Of a DNA stretch of 64,000 nt, positions 49,201 through 60,591 are shown one piece after another (position 1 is the first letter of the stretch; every line of letters begins with the position of its first letter). The stretch is taken from positions 986,703 to 1,050,702 of the forward strand of contig VYZB01000056.1 in the NCBI GenBank assembly GCA_013397455.1. Reading direction: 5' to 3'. The DNA comes from Crotophaga sulcirostris. Taxonomy: Eukaryota; Chordata; Aves; Cuculiformes; Crotophagidae. The translations under genes were made by a program, and so were the position numbers. The notes below the pieces were generated by a model. That model was not told the origin of the DNA, made no database searches, and saw only the letters and a list, made by a program, of their open reading frames with translations.

Positions 49201-52200
49201 AAAACGCAGGAAAGGAGGAAACTGGTGTGTTGCTTTTGATAGACAGAACACACCCACCTGGATTCTATATCCTGGCAGATGTATCAATGCAGACAGTTCT
49301 TGTAATATCCTCTAATGGAAGACAGAATTCCAGTCCTCAAGCTTTCCAAAGGTGGTTTGTAAAAATAGCACACAAAGAACAAGCAAGCAGTACTTTTAAG
49401 ACATCAGCTAAACCCTAGCATGTAGGGTCTGGGTGAACAATGTCTGTCAGAATAAAGAGGAACACTGCCCCAAGTGAATGGAAGCTGGAATTAGCAAAGT
49501 CATGGAATAGCAAGAATTCTTCACTGACATAGCTGAGAGAGATGGGAATAAATCCTTTCCTGGTTTACAAAAGGGCAATGATTCTCCAAGTAGAACCAAC
49601 ACACAGATTAAGAAATAGCATCTCATGCACATTGTCAAGAAAAGGTGTTAACCCTCAGGACCTGGATTCTAATAGATGGTTGTGACCTTACCAGTTTGTC
49701 CCTCAGTTACAGACATCCTGCAGAGCAACAGAGCTGCAGCAACTCCTTCAGTCACCATGGGAACCTGAGTACTCTGAGATGCTGCTTTTTCTACTGTCTG
49801 GATCAGCATGGGCAGCAAGTCCATTCCCTGTAATAACGTGTCACCTGAGGAGACAAAGAGCCAAGTTACAAACAACATGGTCCTTCACACCTCACACCAC
49901 AAGGGCATCAGTGGTTCTTCTGCTATCATGAGACACGGAAAGGAACCAGGCACGTTCTGGGAAGCCTCTGAATCTCCCCGAGTATTTGCCCATCACTACT
50001 ATGATGAAATTTTAATTATGAAGATGATAATCACTTCAGTCCTTTCCTCACAGATAAACCATCCCCTTTTTAATAGGGGTTTCTGCTCATGGGATGCAAA
50101 AAAATGGTAGTTCAGTTGCATTAAAGGAATTGCTTCAAATCGCAGGAACTCTGACTTCAAAGATTTTATTTCCCAAGAGAGTGAAAGTAAACTCCTGGCA
50201 AGCCACAGCCATCTGTTCCACTTCCAACACTCATAAGTCAAGGGATTCCACTATCGGTGACCCTCACCTTCCACAGAAACTGAGCAAGGTGCTCCTGGTA
50301 TTTCCAGATTAAATTTTCACACACAGTGTTTTAACCCCAAATTCGTAAGAGTAAGAATCTGCTTTCTTTATGCCCCAGGTGGATGTGTCACTGGGTGGGT
50401 CAAAGCAAGAGCAGTCAGCATTCCAGTGGTGAGTAATTTACTTTAGAATATGAATTATCTTGAGCATTGATCACTTGAACAGCTGCACACATAACACACA
50501 AGTAATCCCCTTTGCCCACGGCAAGCTCAAACAACTTCAAGTTTGCTATACTAACGCCTCTTGAAGGATCACCTTCCTGCAACACCCAAGTATTTTTCAG
50601 AGTGGTTCTTTTCAGCCCTACAATAGCACTGAAACTCCTGGCAGCTACAACAGAAAAATGTAGAATTACAATTCCACTTGCATCCATACTGAGGAAACAA
50701 AGGTAAATTCATTTTATCTACACGACACATGAAGCTATGTATCTCTTAAGCTAACGCATACCATCTTTTTGATTCACACAGCATCAACAAGAAAGGAAGA
50801 CCAATCGTCTACTGACCCATGGATGAAAGTTGAAGGGGATAGGACCAATAGGAGCAAATCTCAAAAGGATAACGAAAAGTTCAGAATTTCTGAAGACCTT
50901 CATTTCAAAACCATCATTTTTTATTTTTTTAAAGCTCCTGTGAGCCAAAGCCAGTGACCAGGATGCCAGAGTGGCAGGTGCGATATAAAACAAAAGCGTG
51001 GTCCCTAAGCAAGAAACCTTACAATCTAAGTACGAGACTAAAATAAAGCATTAAAAAATTGCTTTGAGGGTATATGAAGAGATAGCACATTCAGCAGTGA
51101 TGCTACTTACACAAGGAAACAAACCATCTTTATAAACTCGAAGGCAAAAGTGAGTTTAAGAAATATGAAGGAAGTCATTGAACAGATATTGCCTTACAAA
51201 GTCTTTCTTAATCCACACAGCTATCGGCTTATATCAGGAAGTACAACAGTTGATTACTCTTCTCTTAAGTCACACAGGGAAGAAAGTTAATAATAGCTGC
51301 ACAGGTTTTACCTTTGAAAGAGGCTAGCATGCACTGCAGGTAGGCATGTCTCACAGCTGATGTAGAGGTTTTCAGGCTGAATGCTTTCTTTAGCCATTCG
51401 ACCAACTTCTTAGGAACTTCCGTGGTGAACCGAACACACCAAAGAGCCAGGACAGAGACCGCGTGTACCAGTGTGCCTTCATGGACTAGGAAGTAACACA
51501 GAGCCAGTGTCAGTACAGCAATTGCACAAACACAAGGACACAAAACAGAAAGTGGGTGACAGTCAGGAGGAAGCAGGAAAAGAACACGTGAGCTTCTCAG
51601 AGACAAAGCAATGTCTCCATGGAGGGGGCTAATCAAAACAGGCCAATGGATTTTAGAACACAACAGGTAAAAATCCGGACTTATCCTGCATAACAGGCCA
51701 TATGAAAATCCTGCTCAAGATGAAAGCAGCTTAGCAAACCCAGAACAAAGGCAAGAGGTCTCACCTTCTTGTTGCAGGAAAGGGATGAAAAGCTCAGCCA
51801 TGGTTCCACTTAGAGCTTGGCTGGAGGATCCAGAAACTGCATGGTGACTAAGGCTGCCAATCCCTGAAAGGACAGAATTCTCTCATTAGTTCCCAAACTA
51901 CCAGCGCTTGTTGCAAAACCTACAAATAAATCAAGAGGGACCCTTCACATTTCAATCCCTGCACTGACATCTCTCTCTCGTGACTACATCTGGATTTCAC
52001 ACTCCCAAGTACCAACACTGCCATGACCTCCATCTTTCACTCAGGATAACGTCATTGTCTTCCTTGCATAAAATATTTTAGCCTACCAGCCAATTACTTC
52101 CTTTGAATAGAAAGTCAGGAATTGGCACATGGAATCTAGCACTCTCTATGACATTAACCACAGCTAATTCAGAATGACAGGCAGGGAATCCTAAATGCTT

Positions 52201-55200
52201 AAGTACAGATCCCTTTCGTTCAAACCTCTGCTGAATTTTCTCCACCAGAGGAGTTGCTTTCTTCTAGAATCCTCACCTGAAAGGACACTCATCTTCTGAG
52301 CAACAACCGTCAGCTTCCCTTCTGAGCCTGCCAACAAGAAACAAATGGGTGATGGCTGAATCACAGACAATGGCCATGCGCTACATCAAGAATCTTCTCT
52401 GAAAATACGAAGCTTGCCCCACTACCTCTGATCCACGCTGAGCCACCCCTACCATATGGGCAGATAATGACAACAAAAAATAGAATACACAAGGCTCCTT
52501 GAAGATGGCAAACTTTTATTCATCTCCACTGTTTATCCTACAATTTACTCACCCCCTAAGATAGCAAAAAGGTGTCTGCCCAGTGACTCCACAGCCGAAG
52601 GATCACTACATTGTCGAGCCAAGTTCTTTAATGCCACAACCGCTTCATCCATCAGCTGCGCACTGTTGGATTTCAGATGACCTAGAAAATAATGCACAAG
52701 CTCAGAGCTTACAACGAATTGCAAAAAATTGGCAAGACAAGGACACGTCTTTACACGTGATCTGACTCAGCTTCTGGAACCGCCATGTGAACTATTCCAG
52801 TTCCATGTTACAGTATCATCCTCCCACCCACATAAAACAACCTCTTCATAAGTAATCATGCTGTTTAGAGGCAATGCCAGAAAGCTGGGAAGAAAGATTT
52901 ATTTGGAATTCATCATTCCCTCCAGAAGTTAAAATACTTACTGGCCAGTCCTTTCACAATGTCCAGAGCGTATTGACTGAGATCCAGGTTCACAGATACG
53001 AGCAAGCAAGAGATTGCTGAAGATAGAAGAGATAATGGCATATTACCTTTTCTTAAGTAAATAGGTTCAGTATTTTAATACACCCTTCCCCGCAGTTCAC
53101 ATCAAGAGCAGACAGGGTCAATAAGGAGCAGGAATTAAAACAGTGAAATCGATTAATTTGGGAGTATTCTTAGCACTCAGCTGTGAAATTCTGTCCTCAT
53201 CGTTAACAGTCGCTATCACAAATGACCACACCACAAATGTTGCTTCTCCACATCCAGCCCTTAGAGAGCAGACAATCCTTCAGCCTGCACTCACAGGACC
53301 AAAAACACAGTCCAGAGGGATGCACTCCTCCCACAACTCCAGACAGAGCAATGCAGAGGAGACAACAGACTCACTTTCAATTACATTCTCAGGACTCCGT
53401 AGCAAGGATTTCTGCAGAGTTGGCAAAACCAAGTCCTTGAATTCAGCATGAGACATGTACCGGAGAAGTGGGGAACAGCTGTCCTGCAAAGAGAATAAAG
53501 TGCTCAGCACAGCAGTGGATGCTGCACACAGGACAAAAGCACAAACTGCCCTATAACAAGGCATCTCACCAGCACGTGCTTCTGAGGCTTTGTCTTGCTC
53601 ATAAGGATGGTCTTCAAGTAGAAATCCAGAAGAGCACTCTGAACAAGCAGAAACACCACATTACAGCCACAGTGCAACCCCTCTACACAGCTCCCCACAC
53701 ACCATCAGGAAACCAAGTTTGACACCCCACCTGACTCCCCTCCAACAGGCAGTCCTATCCACTAAGCAGGAGTTTTGCTTCCATGCTCACATCAGGCAAC
53801 CAGGCAGAAATCAGTGCTCTCTGCTCCACCCTTCAGCCCAATACTCAAAACACACCGAAAGCTGCCAGCTGCCTTCCAGTCCTGCAGCAGGGGAGCAGGC
53901 AGAGAGCTGCAGGGCTGCCCATCTACACAAACGCACAGGACACAGCAAAAAGCCCTGTATCTGGTACCTCCTCTGTATATCTGTCCCAGCTGTTTCAGAC
54001 AGAAGTGCAGGACGACTGAATGGACGATGGAACCAGGGCAGATGTACTGAGCTGGGGAGGGGCTCTTTATCAGAGTGTAGGGATAGGATGAGGGGGAACA
54101 GTTTTCGGTTGAAAGAGGGAAGATTGATATTAGATCTTAGGAAGAAATGTTTTCCTGTGAGGGTGGGGAGGCCCTGGCACAGGTTGCCCAGAGCAGTGGT
54201 GGCTGCCCCATCCCTGCAGGTGTTCAAGGCCAGGCTGGATGGGGCTTCGAGCAACCTGATCCAGTGGGAGGTGCCCCTGCCCATGGCAGGGGGGTGGAAC
54301 TGGATGGGCTTTAAGTTCCCTTCTAACCCAAACCATTCTATGATTCTATGATCCATTCAGTACCTTTTTCCATGATGAGAGGTGACAACTACTTATTAAG
54401 AAAAAGAGGCAATATGACAGATTTACCTTGTATCGTTTAACAGTATCAATCTCTTTCTGCACCGTGCAAAACTGCACCACAAGTCCCAGCATTGCAGCGT
54501 AACTCTGGTTTGGTTCAAGATCCAGAATGACGGACAGGTACTGATCCACCAGATCTTGGTTCTGAAGAGAAACAGAGCAGGGCATGTTAACACAGCAGAA
54601 TCCAGAACAGCTACTGAATTTGATCACGTACTGTATACATCACCTCTTTCCACAGCCTGTTTAACTTCTTCACGGCCCCATCCACTGCATGCTTATGAGA
54701 ACCTCCCAGGACTTCCAAAAGGAGCAAACACTGCACCTCCACCTGCCAAGAGAAACAGCCAAGGAAACCTTCATGCACCTGCTTCTCAGAGGGCTAAGGT
54801 CAAACAAGATGCATCAGATGCCAGTGATCAGCCGAACCTACTTAGGAAGAAGTCTTTAGGTTGTGTAAGTGCTTCCAACAAGCTGTCACTGCTTCCACCC
54901 CATACATACCACTTTGCAGAACCATGCATAACAGTTTTGGAAACACTGACTTTCAAAGCAGCAATTTATCAGATTACATCCCTTCCTAACATGTGTTCCA
55001 ACTATATTCCAAGGTGCTACAAGCACAGTTGCAGGCTCAGGTTGTTAAAGTAGGTGAAAAGAAAGCAAAAGGCGACTTGACACTATATGACAGGAGTATC
55101 ACAAGCAGTTACTTCAAGGGAGGCGTACAGAATTCACGCCATGCTGCAGATGGCACCTGGGAGGCACCTCCAGCACACCCAGTCCAGAAACACTGTTATG

Positions 55201-58200
55201 TACCATAGCATGCTGAGCAACTCCATGCACCTGCAAGCCTGCTCTACTTTCATGCTTTAAATACCTCCTGCCTTCTCCAGCAGAACAGGAGAAATCATAA
55301 TACAGCAGAAAGCAAAAAAGACTGCCATGTAAACGTGAATTTTAGCATAACATTATCAGTTACACTCAGAATTATTTGCAATGTTTCAGCCATTTGAAGG
55401 CATTAGAAATATTAAAGTCCTTATCTGAAAAGGATATTTCTGCAAACCAAAAAGAACCTACCAGTTTTTTACAGGTTTCTCCCTGTCTCTTGTCGGGTGT
55501 TGGAAAGACTACACGTACAAGCAGGCATGTCCAGGAGAGGGCCAGCAGGGCTGCAGATCCACTGCTCTTGCTGTCGTATAAACAAGAAGAGGTGGTAAAT
55601 TTACAGCTCCCAGTATGTCACTCGTGCCTCCCAGTCTGTAACAGACTCACCTGCACCCCAGTCAGAACCCCACCTTATGAGAGAAGAAATTTCAACATAG
55701 AAAACCAGCCAAAGCCTTAGCATTTAAAGGAAATAATTACTCCTCAGCAGCTATGTGTGCCAGTTCCTGTTTAACACCTAAAACTTCTGTATAGCACCAA
55801 AGAGGCAAAATCTTATCTGCTGGGAATGAAAAACCTTAGCAGAAGAAGGATCCACTTTTGGATCTTCCCAGTGGCATTACAAAAAATGAGAGTTAAATAC
55901 TTTGCCAACTGAGAGTGACCAAAAAGTGACTCAAGATTTCTCATCCGCTGCTCATCTTTACTGTTGGAACTTCCCACCCTTACAACTGCCAAATGGTTTC
56001 TCAGCTTACGTTCCCTCCTGTCACATTACTCAGTTCAGGTTTCTGCTAACTCTCACCTCCTCCCTCCACTTCAGCTAACGGATCCCACCTCGCAGCTCCC
56101 CGAGGATCCTCACCCTGTTTTGAGCTCTACCTCAAAGGGACGGAATGCAGAAAGCGTCCTAGCACACAAGGGGAAAATACCATAATGCTGCAAGCCTTTA
56201 AATCAAGATTGGATGTTTCTCTTAACAGGTACACATCTGTTCAGCCCCAGAGGCCCTGCAGGACAGCTTTGTGGCCTGGATCAGGTGAACAGTCACCTTT
56301 GGGAACCAGTAGTGTTCCCAGATGCTACCACAACAGAAAAGCCACGTGTTTCTCAGCTTCCAATTTCACTATCTCCCTGTCTACAATAAGGTCCTGAATT
56401 CCACCAGCTGGACACCAGACAGGTGAGGAAATCCACTTTCCTAATCACTGTGGAGACTGTTTCTTGATAAAAGAGTTTGTTTCTCATCTCCCCAGTCTCG
56501 AAGGTTCACAAAGGCAGAACCATAACTCAGACCCAATCCACCAGCAGCAGTACCAGGATAGTCCTTCTGCTTTCAGGAGACACAGAAAAGAGGCACATCG
56601 GAATGGCCACTAACAGCACTGCCTATGAACATTTTTAACACCTCTGCAAGCAACAGCAGAGGAATCAGTTTGAACACAAGAGCAACTACCAACAACTGAG
56701 AACTGCTTCCACACAAAGCAAACCATCCAGCACCTGGGAACTCCAGCCTTGCCACCAATCCCTGAAGACTGAAGTGACTGCAGAAGGTTTTTTGCTGTTG
56801 CCTCTGGCTGGGATTCCACAAGCTGCTGAAGCGCCAGCTGCAGGGCTCTGCGGGATGCTGCGTCGCTAGGATGAAAAATATATCTCTGTGAATATCACAA
56901 ACCCTGCCAAACTTACACATTTCTACACGTGCATCACATAATGGGCTCTGCTCTCTCAGTTTGGCAGTGGAGCTGACAGTTACTTTATCCTTGCTGTTTC
57001 GAGAAGAAGAGAAGTTTCCGGAAGGCTCTCCAGCAGGTTGCAGAAAACACAGGCTCTGAACAGCTTTTCTACAACAGGTCACGATTTAACCCCAGCTAAG
57101 AAGAGTCTAAAAGCCATCTCGGTCTGGTTTCACCAGGACAGGAGCATTCATTCTTGCAAACTGAGCCCCAGGAAGCAAGTTTTAATTTCAAAATTAAAAG
57201 TGGAACGAACATAAGATGTTGTAAAAGTTTTTACTGTCAAACTAGATGCTAGCTGGCATCTTTCAGCATCATACACATCCAGGTGACTGCACGGCAGCGT
57301 TTCCACGTGCTCCACACCAGTTCAACTAACAAACACATGAACATTAACATATTGAATCAGACAGCCTTTCCACGTGGATTTACTCACCGGTATCGATGCA
57401 GAGTAAGGCAGAAGAGTTTGCAAAGGCCTTTCACCGCACCCTCTGGAAGATCTGCAACAGAACATGTTTCAAACCATATCTTCATAAATTAAGGAACTCA
57501 ATCTTTTACACAAACATGATCCACTTTACAAGGGAAACCAATGAGTGGCTCACAGTCCCTATACATCTACAGAACTGTTTCAAGGATCATAGTTGGAGTT
57601 CTCTCCTCTTACACATTTTATGCACCTTTTTAAAAATAAGGGGGAACCAGAACACACGCTTCCACGTCATCTTCAGACAATAAGATATTTTTAAAAACTT
57701 GTTTCAAGCATTTATTAAGACTATCTAAAATCTCCCATAATCTCCCTCTCTCTACACATATAGAAGCACCACTAACTGGAAGAGCACACATCCCAGTAAC
57801 TGGAGTTCTGTGTCACCTTTAAAACCTGTGCTTAGAATCAATGCTGTGAGAAAGCACATACTCCAAAGGCTGCCAGCCTCCCACTTCAAAATCTCCCCAC
57901 AAGTTCCACACAGCCTTTTAAATAAAACTCTTCAACATTCTTCTCCACCTTGGTGACCAGAACAGTGCCCCAAAGCTTTTACCTTTCCCAGAAATGCATT
58001 TTCCCAGCTCACTGAGGATCTCTCTCCGTTCCTTCACGCTGGCTGTGGTCACTTTCACCGCAAACCGCTTCAGGGTATCAGAAAGCTAAAACCAGAGACA
58101 GAAAAAATGATCAGACTGCCTTCAGTATCAACACGCAGAACACAAAACCAGGGAGATCAAAACATGTCACAGCTTCTTGGTGAACAAACGTGAGCATCCA

Positions 58201-60577
58201 GGAACTTATCTGGGTGAAAAAGGTCTCTGTACATCACACACAATGAGATTCAGAAACTCGCCCTTTGGGTGCAGGAGGGCTGCTCGATGTGTGTTAACCT
58301 GGGCCCTGCCATGGCTCTCAGGTCCTGCAAGATGCATTTACCCCTCTAAAAACAGGGCAGAGTAAGAGGTGAGAACAACAGCCCAGACTACAGGACCTCT
58401 AACAGCACCAAAAACACTTCAAGAACACAAAGGTGCTTTTTAGTGTGTGCTATCTCCTAAAGCCCACACATCCTGGAGGGGACTCCTGGCTGCACAGGAC
58501 CCCAGCTGGCTTTAACTGCCCATCCTGGAACGGTGATCCATGGCTTCGGGCTGTTGGTAGTTGTGAAATTCCATACTCAGGCCCAGCAAGAGTGAACTGC
58601 TCGCATTTACTCCTTCCCAGGAGTAACATGCATGTTGCAGGGATTCTGTAAACTGGACTCACCAGATTACAGAAGGCTGCACCTTGCTATCAAACTCCTT
58701 CCATGCGCTATCAGCAGCACCCAAGGTCATCCCAGCAAAACAAAAAGCCACGTCACACAACTGAATGGATTTTTTTTTTATCTCTGCACTACTGCATGCC
58801 TGGATCTGCCAGCAGACAGGGGCCAAGGCTGCTCGCCCAGTTCGGCTCCCATAAATGGTTTATTTCAGTTTCACAGTATTACAAGGTTGGAAAGGACCTC
58901 TGAGATCACTGAGTCCACCCTCAACCCAACACTAACACCAACCCATCATCTAAACCATGGCACTGAGTGCCTCATCCAATCTCCTCTTAAACACCTCCAG
59001 GGTTGGTGACTCCACCACCTCCCTGGGCAGCGCATTCCAATGGCCAATCACCCCTTCAGGGAAGAATTTTTTCCTAATATCAAGCCTAAACTTTCCCTGA
59101 CGAAGCTTCAGTCCATGTCTTCTAGTTCTGTCACTGGACACCTGAGAGAAGAGCTAGTACAGAGTCAGCAATAAATGCCTAAAAAGCAGTTTCAGCCCCA
59201 GCACCTGCTCCTTCAACTACTGACACCATTGCCGTGAACCTGCAAGTCCCACAAAGTCTGCAGAAAAAAACACCTTGTGTGGGCTGAGCAGGGCTCAGCC
59301 CGGGCTGTGCACACAGTTTCCCCACATTCACATCAAACAGCGCCCCAGGAAAGGCTTCTAAGAGTCAGGTCTTAAACCGAGCAACTTTACATCTTCACAA
59401 TAATCACCATCAGCTTTGGGAAGGGCAGTAAATAACTGTGCCTTCAGAAACACATCACAACTGTTCCCTCTTCAGGCAAAACCCCACCAGTCTTCCCACA
59501 AGGCTTTCTCTCGGCACAGGGAACCTGGTAGGTCAGAAACAGCCACTGCCTCCATCCTTCTCAAGAGCTGTTTTCACAAGGGTTTTTGCTGTCAGGCAGG
59601 ACAGGGAATCCTGCACTGCAGCTCCCTGGGGACTGGGAGAGGCTGCCTGCACCTCCTCAACCCCATGACCACCTCATACCCTGAACACTGGCCAGCAGCA
59701 GGGCTGCCCCAAGCAGGGAGGAGCAGGGCAGCCTGTGGAGCTTGGCCAGTGTCCTCGCTGCCATGTGAACCAGTGGACGTGGCACCAGGAAAGAGCTGAG
59801 CTCACTTCCAAACATTGCAACTACATGAGATCATCACATGCAAACTCCAGCCACGCTGTGCTCGTTCATCGGCCTAATCACAAGCAGGGAAATGGTCGGA
59901 CAAGAAAAACACGTTGAAACTTTCCAACAGCCTATAAATTAGAATCACAGAATCATAGAATGACCTGAGTTGGAAGGGACCCACAAGGATCACCTAGTCC
60001 AGCTCCTGTCCCTGCACAGGACACCCCCAACATTCACACCGTGTGGCTGAAGGCATTGTCCAAATGCTTCTGGAATACTGTCAGGCTGTGACTGCTTCCC
60101 TGGGGAAGCTGTTCCAGTGCTCCATCGCCCACCAGGTGAAGAATCTTTTCCTAATATCTAACCAAAACCCACCCGGCACATCTTCCTGCCATTAAATTAA
60201 AAGCATAAGCCCTGCTTGCTTCCCAGGTGGCTCAGTGGCGCACACAAGGGGCACAGACGCCCGAGCCACCACGGAGGAGCCGCTGGGACGGCTTCCCCCC
60301 TCGCCTTTTTCCTTTCATTGGGCCGCACCCGAACTGGCGCCGTGGGGCCCGACACAGGGCAGAGCCGAGAGCCGCGCCCGGGGCCTGCGCGGGGCCCTGT
60401 GTCCCCCCTACCCCGGAGCGGCCGGGCTGGCACCGACAGGGGCCGCGCTGGAGCGGGACGGGCGCTCGCGTTCTCCGTTCCCGGGGGGGGCCCGGGGGAG
60501 GGCGCGGCGCGGCCCCCCCGGCCCCGGAGCCGAAGGGCGCGGGCACGGCCCGCTCTCACCTGCGTGTCGGCCGCCAT
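19015..60577 (-). CDS. GCN1: GCN1 activator of GCN2 (eIF2-alpha kinase), complete 58-exon CDS
   Basis: GCN1 is a cytosolic, ribosome-bound HEAT-repeat scaffold. It senses stalled or collided ribosomes and delivers the uncharged-tRNA signal to GCN2, switching on the integrated stress response. All 58 coding exons were placed; they sum to 8,013 nt, giving 2,670 residues plus stop, one residue shorter than the human protein as I remember it. The protein begins MAADTQ and ends in DDTILT. The start ATG (60575-60577) has a strong Kozak context (GGCGCCATGG) and exon 1 contributes only 18 coding nt. All introns are GT-AG except one GC-AG (donor after 28101). No frameshift or internal stop was found. 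The exon lists are in the four block entries. The 5' end abuts the RPLP0 3' end within about 250 bp, and RAB35 lies downstream on the same strand. Confidence 0.98.
19941..21320 (-). other. GCN1: GCN1 intron 56, 1.4 kb
   Basis: This is AT-rich intron between the exons ending FIK and starting CLQNSSSD. It contains several A-runs and no CR1 tail or second gene that I can recognise. Confidence 0.7.
23088..24224 (-). other. GCN1: GCN1 intron 53, 1.1 kb
   Basis: This intron contains a minor TAG-triplet run near 23188-23200. I see no coding, RNA or mobile element otherwise. Confidence 0.7.
28478..37299 (-). CDS. GCN1: GCN1 block C: exons 32-47, eEF3-like HEAT region (residues 1234-2083)
   Basis: Exons: 37134-37299, 35979-36173, 35542-35788, 34877-34998, 34455-34569, 33801-33980, 33121-33341, 32339-32407, 32049-32187, 31739-31935, 31264-31406, 30415-30532, 30081-30296, 29587-29751, 29021-29182, 28478-28570. 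This is the most conserved stretch. [71 protein letters not shown] and [18 protein letters not shown] read as in mammals. The segment of roughly residues 1300-1700 corresponds to the part of Gcn1 related to the HEAT region of fungal elongation factor 3, which is implicated in ribosome and GCN20/ABCF contact. Most exons encode whole HEAT helices. The assembly gap 33,415-33,629 is confined to the intron between 33341 and 33801. Confidence 0.96.
33415..33629. other. Assembly gap (215 N) in GCN1 intron 37
   Basis: The stretch is all N. The flanking coding exons 33121-33341 and 33801-33980 join in phase to give continuous protein (PEIL / [10 protein letters not shown]), so no coding sequence appears lost. 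Confidence 0.97.
33996..34013 (+). repeat. 18-base A run (U-run in the GCN1 exon 37 acceptor)
   Basis: On the GCN1 strand it is a T18 run ending about 15 nt before the CAG acceptor at 33981, so it forms the polypyrimidine tract of that splice site. Confidence 0.9.
34082..34106. repeat. Perfect 11-bp inverted repeat, 3-base loop
   Basis: The arms CTCTAACTGGT and ACCAGTTAGAG are separated by ATG. The left arm overlaps the second of two 11-bp direct copies of CTGTTTACCTC (34060-34070 and 34074-34084). It is intronic in GCN1. Confidence 0.85.
34269..34285 (+). repeat. 17-base G run
   Basis: An uninterrupted poly-G on the plus strand (poly-C in the GCN1 transcript) sits in the intron between exons 36 and 37. 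The length may be an assembly estimate, since such runs are error-prone. Confidence 0.9.
38107..45286 (-). CDS. GCN1: GCN1 block B: exons 21-31, charged linker and middle HEAT region (residues 721-1234)
   Basis: Exons: 45108-45286, 44839-44932, 43981-44094, 43590-43788, 42986-43141, 40838-41019, 40483-40563, 39871-40014, 39027-39154, 38587-38776, 38107-38177. Exons 22-23 encode a highly charged, lysine/glutamate-rich stretch ([20 protein letters not shown], then [20 protein letters not shown]) that is predicted to be helical or coiled. HEAT-like helices resume with [16 protein letters not shown]. Exon 28 has an acidic loop ([20 protein letters not shown]). Exon 25 contains [15 protein letters not shown], and its donor is followed closely by a C-run on the transcript. 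The exon 30 acceptor lies about 45 nt from an intronic CR1 tail. Confidence 0.95.
38820..38900 (+). mobile_element. CR1 LINE 3' tail, just upstream of GCN1 exon 30
   Basis: The GTGGAACTGGATGATCTTTAAGG block is followed by the terminal ATTCTATGATTCTATG. It is antisense to GCN1. Its left end lies only about 45 nt from the exon 30 acceptor. Confidence 0.9.
41020..42985 (-). other. GCN1: GCN1 intron 25, 2.0 kb
   Basis: It separates the exons encoding RTGKGEP and [10 protein letters not shown]. It is AT-rich with T/C-rich stretches near 41455-41475 and a 13-G run at 42943-42955. No other element was recognised. Confidence 0.7.
42943..42955 (+). repeat. 13-base G run
   Basis: Poly-G on the plus strand. 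In the GCN1 pre-mRNA it is a C13 run starting 31 nt after the exon 25 donor site. Confidence 0.9.
45632..60577 (-). CDS. GCN1: GCN1 block A: exons 1-20, N-terminal HEAT region (residues 1-721)
   Basis: Exons in order: 60560-60577, 57983-58085, 57388-57451, 56734-56865, 55462-55570, 54644-54742, 54427-54561, 53570-53638, 53375-53483, 52942-53016, 52553-52681, 52277-52327, 51765-51863, 51312-51485, 49692-49844, 48841-48933, 47327-47402, 46994-47153, 45874-46063, 45632-45756. Readable landmarks are [78 protein letters not shown] and [13 protein letters not shown]. The segment consists of paired amphipathic helices typical of HEAT repeats. In yeast the N-terminal part of Gcn1 supports ribosome association, and the same role is assumed here. 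This half diverges more from the human sequence than blocks C and D do. Intron 1 is the longest, about 2.5 kb. Confidence 0.95.
47403..48840 (-). other. GCN1: GCN1 intron 16, 1.4 kb
   Basis: This is AT-rich intron with no repeat family, RNA gene or coding segment that I can support. Confidence 0.7.
49845..51311 (-). other. GCN1: GCN1 intron 14, 1.5 kb
   Basis: This is ordinary intron between the exons ending ASFK and starting GDTLLQG. Only short, unrecognised open frames are present and no CR1 terminus is visible. Confidence 0.7.
54040..54352 (+). mobile_element. CR1 LINE 3' fragment
   Basis: It still encodes a recognisable CR1 ORF2 C-terminus on the plus strand ([20 protein letters not shown], then [13 protein letters not shown]) and ends in ATTCTATGATTCTATG. 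It is 5'-truncated, antisense to GCN1, and ends about 75 bp from the donor side of exon 7. Confidence 0.93.
55571..56733 (-). other. GCN1: GCN1 intron 4, 1.2 kb, with possible old CR1 relic
   Basis: It lies between the exons ending GVPS and starting SKSSGS. Around 56188-56310 there is a degenerate stretch resembling the tail of older reptile-type CR1 elements (described as a finding). Nothing else was recognised. Confidence 0.6.
58867..59142 (-). mobile_element. CR1 LINE 3' fragment in GCN1 intron 1
   Basis: The minus strand encodes [33 protein letters not shown] and [13 protein letters not shown], then a 3' tail ending near TTTCACAGTATTACAAGGTTGG. Sense to GCN1, 5'-truncated, and the closest relative in the window of the fragment at 13726. 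Confidence 0.92.
59942..60176 (-). mobile_element. CR1 LINE 3' fragment, second subfamily, GCN1 intron 1
   Basis: It begins GAATCACAGAATCATAGAATG with a GAGTTGGAAGGGACCCACAAGG tail and continues to CTTTTCCTAATATCTAACC. The tail differs clearly from the GGCAGGGACACC type, indicating another CR1 subfamily. It lies at the edge of the CpG island. Confidence 0.92.
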
Positions 60578-60591
60578 GGCGCCACCCGCAA

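Larger units (their letters stand above)
58086..60559 (-). other. GCN1: GCN1 intron 1 (2.5 kb)
   Basis: It lies between the 18-nt coding part of exon 1 and exon 2. Its first 330 nt are CpG-rich with long G and C runs near 60480-60525, then two CR1 fragments follow. The intron start stays open in the GCN1 frame for a while, but the GC-rich translation has no family resemblance. Confidence 0.85.

Noticed and set aside
53719..54351. 210-residue plus-strand frame and its 181-residue minus-strand partner
   Set aside because: The recognisable part is the CR1 ORF2 C-terminus and tail. The remainder is GCN1 intron.
56573..57082. 169-residue minus-strand frame
   Set aside because: It overlaps GCN1 exon 4 in a different frame and runs into introns on both sides; it is a shadow of the real exon.
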